DNA of 64,000 bases, taken from assembly GCA_008704415.1 (NCBI GenBank), contig VXIS01000191.1, forward strand, positions 27,430 through 91,429, read 5' to 3'. Under the pieces are notes generated by a model. The model was not told where the DNA came from, did not search any database, and was given only the letters and a program-made list of their open reading frames with translations. The DNA is from Sphaerosporella brunnea. Taxonomy: Eukaryota; Ascomycota; Pezizomycetes; Pezizales; Pyronemataceae. Positions 32,733 to 43,199 of this stretch are shown here, piece after piece. Position 1 is the stretch's first letter. Every line of letters begins with the position of its first letter. A program made the translations under genes and the position numbers.

Positions 32733-34046
32733 CAATGTTTCAGCCCGTGCATCGCAGCCCCGTCCGAGTGATGAACCCTTTGACCCCTTTGACACGTCCC
32801 ATCCGAGTGATCAACTCCATCCATCTCAGCCCCGTCCGAGTGATCAACGCGGTCCATCCCGGCCCCGTGCGAGTGATTAACCCGTTGACCCGTCCAAGTG
32901 ATCAGGCCCGTCCATCGCAGCCCCGTCCAGCGAGTGATCAATCCGTTGACCCGGCCGAGTGATCGGGCCAGTCCATCGCAGCCCCATCCACCGAGTGATC
33001 AATCCTTCGACCCGTCCAAGTGATCGGCCCCGTCCATCGCAGCCCCGTCCGCGTGATTGGCCCCGGCCACCGAGTAATCAGCCCCGTCCACCGAGTGATC
33101 TGCCCCGCCCAGCGCAGCCCTGTCCGCGTGATTGGCCCCGGCCACCGAGTGATCAGCCCCGTGCAGCGCAGCCCCGTCCGCGTGATCGGACCCGTTCGCC
33201 GGGTGATAAACCCCGTCCATCGCAGCCACGTCCACTGAGTGATCAACCCTTCGACCCGTCCGCGTGATCAACCCGGTTCATCGTAGCCCCGTCTGGGTGA
33301 TCAAGCCCGTGCGTCCCCGCGCCGTGCTGGTAATCAACCCCGTCCACAGCAGCTGCGTCCACCGAGCGAGCAACCCCGTCCGTCCCCCCCCCGTGCGAGT
33401 GATCAAATCCGTCCATCACAGCCCCGTACAACGCAGCGCTGTCCACCGAGTGATAAACCCGGTGACCCGCCCGAGCGAACGGCCCGTGCAGCGCAGCCCC
33501 GTCCGAGTGATCAATCCCGGCCACCGAGTGATTAACCGCGTCCAGCGCAGCCCCGTCCGAGTCATCGTCTCCGCCCCCGCCCCGTCCGAGTGATTAACCC
33601 CGTCCGTCGCACCACGTTCGAGCGATCAATCCCGTCCCCGCCCCGTCCGAGTGATGTACCCTTTGACCCCCATCTCAGCGCCGTCAGAGTGATCAATCCC
33701 GTCAATCGCAGCCCCGTCCGAGTGATCAATCCCGGCCACCGAGTGATTAACCGCGTCCAGCACAGCCCCGTCCGAGTCATCGTCTCCGCCCCAGCCCCGT
33801 CCGAGTGATTAACCCCGTCCGTCGCACCACGTTCGAGCGATCAATCCCGTCCCCGCCCCGTCCGAGTGATGTACCCTTTGACCCCCATCTCAGCGCCGTC
33901 AGAGTGATCAATCCCGTCCATCGCAGCCTTGTCCGAGTGATCAACCCCGACCAGCCACGCCTGAGTAAACAACCCCGTCCCCGCAACGTTCGTGTGATCA
34001 ATCCCGTCCATCTCAGGCCCGTCCGAGGGATCCCCCCCGTCCCCAC
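32733..34046 (+). repeat. Minisatellite array 5
   Basis: C-rich units as in array 1. A 215-bp higher-order duplication (starts at 33588 and 33803) is almost perfect. The array ends abruptly at the copia LTR. Confidence 0.93.
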
Positions 34047-34235
34047 TGTTGAGATATAGTGTACAGAGAGTGCGTCACTCTATACTCTATATATGGCATC
34101 CGAGTATGAACTAGTGATATACTAGTGCACGTTTCTGCCTCTCAAGGAGCAGCAACCCGCACTTAGACCTGTACCTTCAATATATCTCTTCTACCTACGT
34201 TCTTAGTGTCCGCTGTGCAAATCCTATCGTCAACA

Positions 34236-34913
34236 GGTTATGAGCCCCGCGATACGACTTCGCTAAGAATAGACAACCCCAGGCAGAGACGCAACGACGT
34301 AGGTCGGAAAACGAGCCGCTACGGACAAATTTGAAGTGCGCGGACCAACAGCTGTCGGCATATACAGCTAGAGCTGCAACGGACAAGACTCCACAGTGAG
34401 AAACCCTGAAGTTGTGGGGGTTAAGACAACTGGAGCTTGGAGAATCGTCTGCAGATCACGGCGAAGAATGATTATCGCTCAAACACGAAAACCCGAAGCT
34501 GTGGGTATTGACAGCTGGCGCTGCTGCGGACGCGACTGAGCAGCGGAAGAGCCCTGAGTTGCGGGGTTAAGACAACTGAAGCTTGGATAGCCGCTTGAGA
34601 AGAGAAAGAAGCGACTGTGGCTTACCGACTGCCTGAGTTGTGGGCACAAGACAACTGGAACTTGGAGAACGGTTTGCGGATCACGGCGAAAACAATTTTA
34701 GCTCAACGACGATCCTGAAGCTGTGGGTATAAAACAGCTGGAGCTATCTTGTGGACGACGGCAAAAGACATCAGCGACGACGAAAGACCAGAGCTGGGGG
34801 TATAAACAGCTAGAATTGACGAAAACAGCGAGGTGACGGAGCTGTTCGCATAAACAGCTGGAACCCCACAAACGCAAGAAGGAACAGCCAAGTACCGCAA
34901 AACAAGACGGGGA
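34236..34913 (+). other. Copia 5' leader with primer site and hairpin array
   Basis: Primer site GGTTATGAGCCCCGC. H1 hairpins occur in two compensated forms: AGTTGT..ACAACT (near 34405 and 34632) and AGCTGT..ACAGCT (near 34718 and 34838). H2 stems such as GAGCTTGGAGAATCG..CGATTATCGCTC alternate with them. Confidence 0.75.
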
Positions 34914-35737
34914 CGCAACTAGTGCCGTTGCTCCAGGGCTACAACTACCCGGTGTGGGTGAGAGCTATGAAACGTCAGCTGGAGGGAGCAGGACTATACG
35001 ACTTGATAGACGGCGAACGAACCTGACCGGAACCGCCAATGGTGCCGAAAGGTTCAAACATGATTTCAACGGATGAAAACAAACCGCAATGCAACGATCC
35101 AGCGTATCTCAACTACTGGTACCGTTATACCGTCGGCCTCACCAGATTCCGAGGAAATCAACAGAGAGTGCGAGCTCTGATCCTTTCGGCCCAGCATAGC
35201 TCCACATTAATGAAATATGAGGATGACGAGACCTTGAGATCGCCGAACGCCCTTGGGGATGCTCTGGCCGATGAGTATAAGCAAGTTGCAAAACATAATC
35301 CAATGGCGGGACTCACGGCGCTATCTGAAACAAAGAGATCGAACTTCAACAGCCATGCCGAATATCAAAGCAGCTCACTGGCGACTGTGGCAATTTGCAA
35401 AGCGGCCGGGACAGTGATTGACGACAAGCTATTGGCGACGATCATACGCAACGGGCTGCCAGACGATCCTCACTGGGGCATCCTTGGAGTTCAGGTAACG
35501 GATGTGATCGAAAACGACGACTGCCGTTTGACAAAGATCCTTAAGCGAATGGAGCAATGTGAGAGATCAATACCTGCTTCGATGGTCGCAGCAGTGACGG
35601 ATGCGGCGATGTATGCGAAGTACGGAAAGGGAAAGCCGCAACAAAGCTTCGAAATGAAAGGAGCAGACGACAGCTACTGGCGTTGTGGAGAGATAGGTCA
35701 CATCAGACCCTTCTACACCGAGAAACAGAAAGCCTAA
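34914..35737 (+). pseudogene. Copia gag, single premature stop and lost zinc knuckle
   Basis: One frame covers almost all of gag, from TQLVPLLQGYNYPVWVRAMK to the stop at 35735-35737. Defects: the ATG is now ACG (compared with the copy at 62404), TGA interrupts at 35024-35026, and the knuckle has lost its first and last cysteines (YWRCGEIGHIRPFY instead of CxxCGxxGHxxxxC). Otherwise it aligns residue for residue with the 13-kb copy. It is a useful template for that copy's frameshifts. Confidence 0.85.
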
Positions 35738-35950
35738 GACAAGCACCACGCAACTGAGCTGAACCGGGGTGAGGCGACGTCCAAAGCCAAAGCAGTGAGA
35801 GACATCGACTACCTGCTGATGGCATCCGAATATAAACCGCTGCCGGACAGGATGGAAGCTACGGAGGCTTGGAAATATGACGAACCGACCAAAATGACAA
35901 CGAATCAACACCGGTTACGTGCTAGTCCAGTTTTCCTGGAGTGCGATGAT

Positions 35951-36440
35951 GTCCCCATCCCCGCCACGTTCAAGTGATCAGCCCCGTCCATTGCAGCCCC
36001 GTCCGAGTGATCGGCCCCGTCCATCTCAACCCCGTCCATCTCAACCCCGTCCATCTCAACCCCGTCCATCCCAGCCCCTTCCGAGTGATGAACCCTTTGA
36101 CCCGTCCGAGTGATCGACTCCTTCCATCTCAGCCCCGTCCGAGTGATCAGCCCCGTCCGAGTGATCGGCCCCGTCCATCTCAACACCGTCCATCTCAACC
36201 CCGTCCATCTCAACCCCGTCCAGCTCAGCCCCGTCCGAGTGATCAGCCCCGTCCGTCCCCGCCTCTGATGAACCCTTTGACCCGTCCGAGTGAGCAACCC
36301 CGTCCATCCCAGCCCCTTCCGAGTGATGAACCCTTTGACCCGTCCGAGTGATCGACTCCTTCCATCTCAGCCCCATCCGAGTGATCAACGTGATCAACTC
36401 CTTCCGTCTCAGCCCCATCCGAATGATCAACGTGGGGACA
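35951..36440 (+). repeat. Minisatellite array 6
   Basis: C-rich units with a run of CCCCGTCCATCTCAA (15-bp half-units alone, four in a row near 36020-36070 and again near 36175-36220), evidence of recent local slippage. Confidence 0.92.
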
Positions 36441-36627
36441 TAAAACAAACCCTCAGATATCAATTACTACAAAACCACCACACTCTTCCACAAACACGCC
36501 GAATTCCCACGCCCTCACATTGGACTTACCTCTCTAGGCCCGCGCACTCCCGATCAGCAAGCGATTTCTCTTCCCTTCGCGAGAAAGCATCAACCGCCTG
36601 TAACAACGCCCGCGTTTACTTTCGTCT

Positions 36628-36978
36628 ATGATGACATTGTGTCGGAGGCCGATGCGCGAGTATGGCTCAGAGGTATACATACTACTCACGTCCTCGCTGA
36701 ATAGATGCTCACGATTCGCAGTGTTTTCAGCGACCGTGACGCCAGACCTTGGACTCGCTTTCCTGATGCTGGTGACCACTATTCAAAACCGCACTCGGAA
36801 CGTAATCTACCAGTCACAACAAGAGCTCCAGGAACAGATTGGAACTCTGAAGGAAGGCAATGCGTCACTGAAAGGCAAGGAGGCCCTTGTACGCGAGAAG
36901 GTAGATGCTCTGCAGCAACAGCTCGTCCGTCAAGAGGAACTAGAACAAGCACTTCGAGACCCCGCCCGGTGCGAATAG
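36628..36978 (+). CDS. Hypothetical coiled-coil ORF (116 codons)
   Basis: The C-terminal half (QSQQELQEQIGTLKEGNASL, then KGKEALVREKVDALQQQLV) has clear Glu/Gln/Leu heptads. The N-terminal half is not convincing as protein. A splice acceptor CTACCAG at 36811-36816 directly precedes the heptad part, so the real exon may begin there. No homologue recognised; probably a gene fragment, possibly continuous with the following pseudogene. Confidence 0.35.
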   Translation: MMTLCRRPMREYGSEVYILLTSSLNRCSRFAVFSATVTPDLGLAFLMLVTTIQNRTRNVIYQSQQELQEQIGTLKEGNASLKGKEALVREKVDALQQQLVRQEELEQALRDPARCE

Positions 36979-37091
36979 GTCTCCGAGCCCACCTCCCCTC
37001 TTCCTTGCTCACGGCCCCACTCACGGCACCTCCCCCCTAACAGGTACCATAACCCGCTGCGACGTCTGGGACATGTTGTCGGCTCAAGACG

Positions 37092-37699
37092 ATGAAAGAA
37101 CGCGCACAAAGCTCCCAGCCTTCGGGGCGGGAGTCAGAACCTGGCACGGCTAAGAATGGCAACAAAGAGACTATCTACACCTTTGTCTACGCGACCTTTG
37201 TCCGCACCATACAAGAGATGAAGTCCCATAGCGTGAGAATCACCAACGACATTATGGTCCCATGGACTTTTACAAGGCTCTAGAAGTGCTCAAATATATC
37301 CTCGCCGCCGAGGACCAGCAGACGAAGGCTTTTAATTTCTCATACAGCCTAGGCAATGTGGAACGCCCTCTCAATACGGCCAGGGTGAGCAGAGTCGGAG
37401 CGTTCAAGTTGAAGGATGTTCCAACGGATCTGGTTTGTGTTACGTCACTACGCAGCGCAATCCTGATCGCCGTCAAGCGGTCACGAAAGAATCATCGAGC
37501 AATCAAATCCGAAATCGAAATGCTCCTCAACGTATCGGACGCCACAATCCACGGTTTATCCCAGATCATCTTCTACTCTCCCGACTACATGGAATTTGGT
37601 GTGACGCCCGGCCCGTCGATCTCGACCATCTCCATTCCATTCCAAGGATGGCGCAAAAGGTCCTCAACCAAATCCTCGACGGCCTCCTGTGGCTACACA
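37092..37699 (+). pseudogene. Unknown gene remnant cut by a hAT element
   Basis: Protein-like stretches lie in successive frames: ETIYTFVYATFVRTIQEMKS (37170-37255), then DFYKALEVLKYILAAEDQQT through AILIAVKRSRKNHRAIKSEI, then VDLDHLHSIPRMAQKVLNQI in a third frame. Two frameshifts join them. It stops where the hAT terminus begins at 37700. Family not recognised. Confidence 0.4.
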
Positions 37700-38115
37700 C
37701 AGTGATGGACGCACACGAGACCGCGAGACAAGACCAGACTGAGAATGATCGAGACACGTCGAGAACTGTCCAGACCACTCGAGAATGGTGAGCCTAACCG
37801 AGAGTCTGCATTGTAAACTGGGCGGACTGGTCATGCGTGCTGGTGCACCTAGATAGGCGAGCAACATAACAACAAATGTGCGTACCAGCCACTCGATATG
37901 GAACATTTCGTTGGTCATCCTCCACCGAATCACTTTGCACTGGCAACGGCCGAATCAAACCCCAGAGCGCCTTGCTTCCACCATGGGCGCAACGTGATGA
38001 GGGCCTGGAAAGTCTCGGGGGCCATGCGAGCGTGACGGCGTTCTTGAGCAATCTCTGCAGCGGAGAAAAGCCGTTCTGCCGGCGCTGTGGAAGCCAAACC
38101 GCAGCGTCAGTATCC
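37700..38115 (-). mobile_element. hAT element of the GTCTCG family, 3' part with transposase C-terminus
   Basis: The terminus CAGTGATGGACGCACACGAG at 37700 matches the right end of the 850-bp element. On the minus strand 37936-38110 encodes STAPAERLFSAAEIAQERRH then MAPETFQALITLRPWWKQG, the hAT dimerisation domain. A fragment of the same domain lies at 53040-53110 (APETLQAIITLRAWWNEG). The other terminus was not found. This is the most coding-competent copy of the family here. Confidence 0.75.
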
Positions 38116-38440
38116 ACACAACCAGAGTATTGTGGGAGGACTTACACTGGGTGGAATAATAGTTCTTCGCCATGATGCAAGTCGAGGAAACATGATGTGG
38201 CCTGTCTCTGCCCACCATAAAAGTGCGTTAGAGCTATACCACTTTTCCCACTCAGCAGTAGACATGAAAGGCATCTGCCGGTAACGGTGAAGTTCATCGG
38301 GTGGTGTTTGGAGTGCAAAGTTCGTCAGCACGCTATATCGAAACAATTCCACACCTGTGTTCAGACACACAGATTGACATGAACACAGAGGTGAGTGTTG
38401 AATTGACTGTCCAGGAAAGACTGATGAACCGCCAGAAATA

Positions 38441-38863
38441 CTCTGGCGGCCGAGCGCCAAGATCCGAATTTTCTGATTGGCCCGCACAACAAAAAACCGC
38501 GAAAATAAAAACTCGGCCGTCAAAATTCATCATAAATTAGAAGCTCCCACTTGTGGTCAAGCCCGTCCCAAAAACGCTATCTAGCACGTCTTGGAAAGGC
38601 TTGCTGGGCCGTCATGATGTTGAGAGCGTTGAAACGGTGATGCTGAATATCCAGCGTTGCCACACAACGCCACTCATCAGCCTCCCACTCCCCTACCCAG
38701 CTACCCCTCCGGGATGTGCTGGATCGCGTTTTTTGCGACGAATTTGACCACAAGTGGGAGCTTCTAATTTACGATGAATTTTGACGGCCGAATTCTTATT
38801 TTCGCGCTTTTTTGTTGTGCGGGCCAATCAGAAAATTCGGATCTTGGCGCTCGGCCGCCAGAG
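38441..38863. mobile_element. Foldback element, 423 bp with 120-bp inverted arms, TA-flanked
   Basis: Arms 38441-38560 and 38744-38863 are inverted copies with only a few mismatches (outer CTCTGGCGGCCGAGCGCC, inner AAGCTCCCACTTGTGGTCAA). TA dinucleotides at 38439-38440 and 38864-38865 fit a Tc1/mariner-type target duplication. The 183-bp spacer has no ORF. A transcript would form a very long stable hairpin. Confidence 0.92.
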
Positions 38864-39106
38864 TATATTGTTCTATCCAACCACGACGACCACAAAGCTA
38901 CATCCCGAGTCCATTTCAGGCAAACCTCATGGATGATAACTGAGGACATCTTGTTGCCTGGAAGCCAGATTTAGTACTATGACTGCGCAGACAGCTTGAT
39001 GCTCTGACATCAGAGGGAGAGGACACTGACTGGGAGATGTTTTGAGATAAGTTGGAACTATGTTAGCCTGAGATTCCAAGTTGGAGGCGGTTTCTAGGAA
39101 TCAATC
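38864..39106. other. Nothing recognised
   Basis: No feature between the foldback element and the next ORF. Confidence 0.4.
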
Positions 39107-39409
39107 ATGCACATCGACTGCGTGCCAGGGTATTGGAGCAAGACAGAAATCAGTTGCCAAGGCATCACGCGGAGAGCACAGATACAGCGATGGCACCAGC
39201 TAAGAAGGTTGTGGTACAAAAAGACAATTGAAGGCATCCTATCATCAAACTTTTACAAGCTTGACAAGCAAAGGCGCGCAACAGTGAAAGTGGATGTTCA
39301 GTCTCTACAGGCATTGATAGCAGCTGTACGCCAGCTACAGCAGAAAGTTACTACTCTTGTACCCGATGAGGCGAACAGGTCTGCGATGGGGGTAAGGTCA
39401 CGGTACTGA
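39107..39409 (+). CDS. Hypothetical basic ORF (100 codons)
   Basis: The reading RAQIQRWHQLRRLWYKKTIE then VQSLQALIAAVRQLQQKVTT suggests a basic helix followed by a leucine-rich helix, unlike the low-complexity shadows elsewhere. Start assignment is uncertain. It lies immediately left of the 160-bp tandem repeat. Possibly a fragment of a transposon or host gene; no family assigned. Confidence 0.35.
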   Translation: MHIDCVPGYWSKTEISCQGITRRAQIQRWHQLRRLWYKKTIEGILSSNFYKLDKQRRATVKVDVQSLQALIAAVRQLQQKVTTLVPDEANRSAMGVRSRY

Positions 39410-39544
39410 GGGCAAATTGATATATATAAAATTGTACTGAGAAGTCTAACTGGAATTAAAGCATGTATTGGAGTGACATATTTGAGTATATATAAAGAGA
39501 GAACATATGTTAATGTGCAATGTCTGTAAAATTGAGGTTGTCCC

Positions 39545-40490
39545 ATCGAGCGTACTATTTTTTACCTACTTTTTGCGCGAGGGAACAACTGGGCCCCCGT
39601 GGGACTGCCCCACAAGACAAGCAGCTATGGGGGGATAAATCTGAGCAGAGAGGGTGAAAAAGTGTTCTCCAATGCCCTATATCTGTGAAGTTGCAGTCAA
39701 CCCATTGAGAGTAACAGCTTCCAGCGATTTTTGACCCGGTGGAGCCATAGGACCCTTCGTAGAGGCATGACACAAGACAACCATCTATGGGGGGATAAAT
39801 CTGGGTAAAGCGAGTGAAAGACCATCCTTTGTTGCCTTATATCTGTGCGTTTGAGCCCATTCCATTGAGAGTAACAGCTTCCAGCTATTGTTGACCCAGG
39901 GGAGCTACCGGACCCACAGACGGCCACGCGACAAGAGAAACATGTATGCGGGGATAAATCCGAGTAACGCGGGTGAAAGAGCATCCATTGATGCCCTATA
40001 TCCGTGCGTTTGAGCCCATTCCATTGAGAGTAACAGCTTCGAGCTATTGTTGATCCCGGAGAGCAACCGGAGACACAGACGGCCTCGCCACAAGAGGACT
40101 ATGTATGGCGTGATAAATGTGAGTGAAGCCGGTGAAAGAGCATCCTTTGATGTCCTATATCTGTGCGTTTGAGCCCATTCTATTGAGCGTAACAGCTTCC
40201 AGCTATTGTTGACCAGCTACCGGACCCACAGACGGCCTCGCCACAAGAGGACTATGTATGGTGTAATAAATGTGAGTTAAGCCGGTGAAAGAGCATCCTT
40301 TGATGCCCTATATCTGTGAGTTTGAGCCGATTCCATTCAGCGTAACAGCTTGCAGCTATTGTTGACCCAGCGGAGCTACCGACAGACGGCCACGCCACAA
40401 GAGAACCATGTAAGGGGGGATAAATCTGAGTAAAGCGGGTGAAAGAACATCCTTTGATGGCTTCTATCTGTGAGTTCGAGTGCGGCTGCG
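39545..40490. repeat. Tandem repeat, about six copies of about 160 bp
   Basis: The anchor GTAACAGCTTCCAGC recurs at about 39711, 39871, 40030, 40189 and 40332, giving periods of 160, 159, 159 and 143. A partial first unit starts near 39545. Each unit contains GGGATAAATCTGAGTAA and CCTATATCTGTG. As 159 is divisible by three, the minus strand shows repeated ORFs (about 53-residue period) that need not be translated. Confidence 0.9.
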
Positions 40491-42064
40491 CCACTCCTGA
40501 TGCATTTCCTTGATCTTGAACGAACCAGGCACGCCGTCCCGCGGTCGGAAACGTCTGCTGATCACTGTCAGAAGTCAAGGGACGTGTCATCAACAGCGCT
40601 ACCAGCACATCTTGTGAACGACGGTATTTGTTGGCGGTGTACCGGCCGAGGTCTTTCCATTACTCATTACTGGCCTTATAATGCGACACGCGGAGTGAAA
40701 GGGACGGGGGCCACAGGGCAGTTGAACTATGCCAATGAAAGAAGCCACCGAGGAAGTTCATGGTGGGACACAACTCATTCGCCTGATTGAACAAATGTGG
40801 GCTGTGGCATATTCCACAATGTCGATGATTGATGTTCGCATGTTACCGATGGCTATCATCTCAGCGCCAACAGTACGGTCTTTGAGACGAAAGTCTATGC
40901 AAGCTTTTCTGCGATCTAACGCCGCCACAATGACCAGTTCAACGCCGTCTTCGCCAACAATGAAGCTGCACTGGCACGGTGCGAGGATAATTACATGCAA
41001 AGGGTCCCTGAGCACGGCGGCGTGGACACCAATCAGGCTCCAATATCATTACCAATATATGCGCTCACCTCAAAAATATACATCCAACCTGAGTTCTTCA
41101 GGTTTTGCCCACCGCTCGTGGACCGCACATTGATCAAGTGCTCTGGCAACTGACCGCGCTCGACAGATCACAATTGTGGTGGAGTGTTTGCATGCGAGGA
41201 AGTGACATCACGCCGAGTGCGACAGCATGGAGCGCAGCTCCTGCTGTTACTGCTGCAGGGCGTTTCCCCGCCAACGGATGGCCAGTTAGACTGCGAGCTG
41301 GTGGGTCGGAGCGGCGCCGAGTGACTGGACGGGCGAATATCCAGCTGTAGTGCAGTAGGTTTAGCGGTTGGAGTTCCGTTTGGCCGGCTCCCTATAAAGC
41401 GATCCCTTTTCGCGCGTCGAGGCCCTCCAGACCTCCAGCACACACCTCGTCTTCACCTCGCTTTTCTTTTACTCACCCACCACGACCGCCTACATCATCT
41501 CCCTGTAGCTGTGCCCACGGGCGAGGCTGGGAGCAGTTCAGCCCGGCAGCCTGAGGCTCCCGGGCTGGGTCGAGGGCTGGCTTAGACCTCCCGACGCTCG
41601 GCCTCCGGACTCAGCTCTGCCGGGCGAGAGGCAACCTTCACAGATGCGTGATTCAGATTCAGGTGGGATGTTTTGCTTTCTTTGTTTGTATCTGCACGGC
41701 TCCTCGCTGCGAAGGATACACTGGCACTACCAGTTTCAGGTGGTGATGTGTGGGTCTTCGATACATTTTCACAGGTGCTGATAGTACGCCACCCGCATCC
41801 ATAACACTCAAGGACATATTTACCTCCACACTACATACCCTCGGCGGTCAACTATTCACTCACTTCCCGCTGCCGCTCACCTCGGCGCACGCTATACCAT
41901 CCCATACCCGCGTCTTCCTGTCTTTGCGATTAACCTGGCTGTCGTCTGCAACCACAATACGCACTGCCGCACTGTACCCTACAACGAGAATAAGCTTCAC
42001 CTGCGCTCCCAATCTTGCTTTCGCCGCGTTTCTGCATCCAAGCGCCTGGGTCGGTAGATCACAA
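40491..42064. other. No intact gene
   Basis: On + about 40850-41160 one frame reads FETKVYASFSAI, then FNAVFANNEAALARCEDNYM and TSKIYIQPEFFRFCPPLVDR with one or two stops, which looks like an old coding relic of unknown family. 41440-41640 is GC-rich and featureless. Confidence 0.4.
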
Positions 42065-42066
42065 TA

Positions 42067-42208
42067 GGGCCGCTCACACAGGTGTTTTTATTTTTTTCGA
42101 CGTTTATGGATTTAAGGCCAGTTTCGGTGTCAAATGGCTTACAGACATTGATAAACAGTCGGTTGAAAATTCGGATATCCAAGCCAAAAACGCCCGTCTG
42201 AGCGGCCC
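42067..42208 (+). mobile_element. 142-bp MITE with TA target duplication (copy 1)
   Basis: TA at 42065-42066 and 42209-42210. Inverted ends GGGCCGCTCACACAGGTGTT and GGGCCGCTCAGACGGGCGTT. The pogo/Fot1-type size and TA target suggest mobilisation by a Tc1/mariner transposase. A second copy, inverted and also 142 bp, lies at 50683-50824. Confidence 0.9.
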
Positions 42209-42429
42209 TATTGAATCGCGTCGCTTCTTGTTAGCTGGCTTGGTGAATGGTACAGCTATTGGCCAGTGACAGGTCTGTATCCATGGTCCCATTCGATTAG
42301 TTGCATCCGCATTGTCATTTATCTTATGAGCTCGTTGTGGATGACGGAATGGCATATGAGGGTCTTTGACTGTTTGCTCTCGCCGGACTGACACAAGTGT
42401 CGGCTCTTCATCGCGCACATGGTCTCCTG

Positions 42430-43199
42430 TCATGGACTGTCGTGGTCCGTCACGTCGGTCAGTCGTGGTTGGCTTCCCAAACGACGACCTCCAGGTCCGG
42501 TCCTCGCTGAACCCCAGCACAACCCCGTCCGAAAGATGAATCCCGCCTTAGTGCTTAACCTCGTCCCCGCCGTTTGCAAGAGCGAATCCCGTCTGAGTCC
42601 AATCCGAGTCATAAAGCCTGGTCCAGCGGTGGCCAAGTACACAAGTCCGTCGCCGGCCCGTCCGAGTGCTGACCGCCATGTTCGCCCCCTCCCTGTGCCG
42701 CCTCTGACCCACCTCACAGTCCCGTCCGAGTGATAATCTTTGTCCAACAGCTCAGAGTGCAAATGCGGTGTCAGATGTGTCTGAATGCAAAACTATGTCT
42801 CAACCGTGAATCCCACCCCAGCCCCGGCCGCAAGCTCAACCACGTTCCAGCTGAATCCCATCACAACCCCGACCGGTTGATGAATCGCATCACTGTGCCG
42901 TGATATTGATGAACTCTGTCTCCACTCTGAACTCCATTCATGCCACTCAGCGTTCTAAATCCCGTCCCAGCCCTGTCCGTGTCCTCGGTTCTGTCTCAAC
43001 CGTGAAGCGCGTCCCCGCCGCGTCTGAGAGCTGAATCCCGTGCACGGGGCGATGGGTCGGGGCGCGGTCGGGCGGGGTGCGACGAGGTGCGCCGGGGCCG
43101 GGAGGAGCGCACCGGGGCGCGACGGCGTGATCAAGGTTGGGCGGGGTCATCAGGTGTGACGGGGCGTAATCACGGCAGCGTGTATCGGGGGCATCATGA
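42430..43199. other. Left flank of array 7, shared with 10680-10970
   Basis: GTCACGTCGGTCAGTCGTGG, CTCGCTGAACCCCA and AACCCCGTCC are shared with the flank of array 3. 43020-43200 is extremely G-rich (GGGGCGCGGTCGGGCGGGG) and may form G-quadruplexes. Confidence 0.5.

Larger units (their letters stand above)
34047..35950 (+). mobile_element. Copia element truncated into minisatellite
   Basis: 5' LTR 34047-34235 (189 bp, TGTTGAGATATAG..CGTCAACA), primer site from 34236, hairpin leader, and gag. At about 35950, shortly after gag (GATGTCC), the sequence switches straight into minisatellite (CCATCCCCGCCACGTT). No 3' region or 3' LTR follows. Array 5 lies on the left and array 6 on the right, so it was probably inserted in one array and lost its 3' half. 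Confidence 0.88.
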
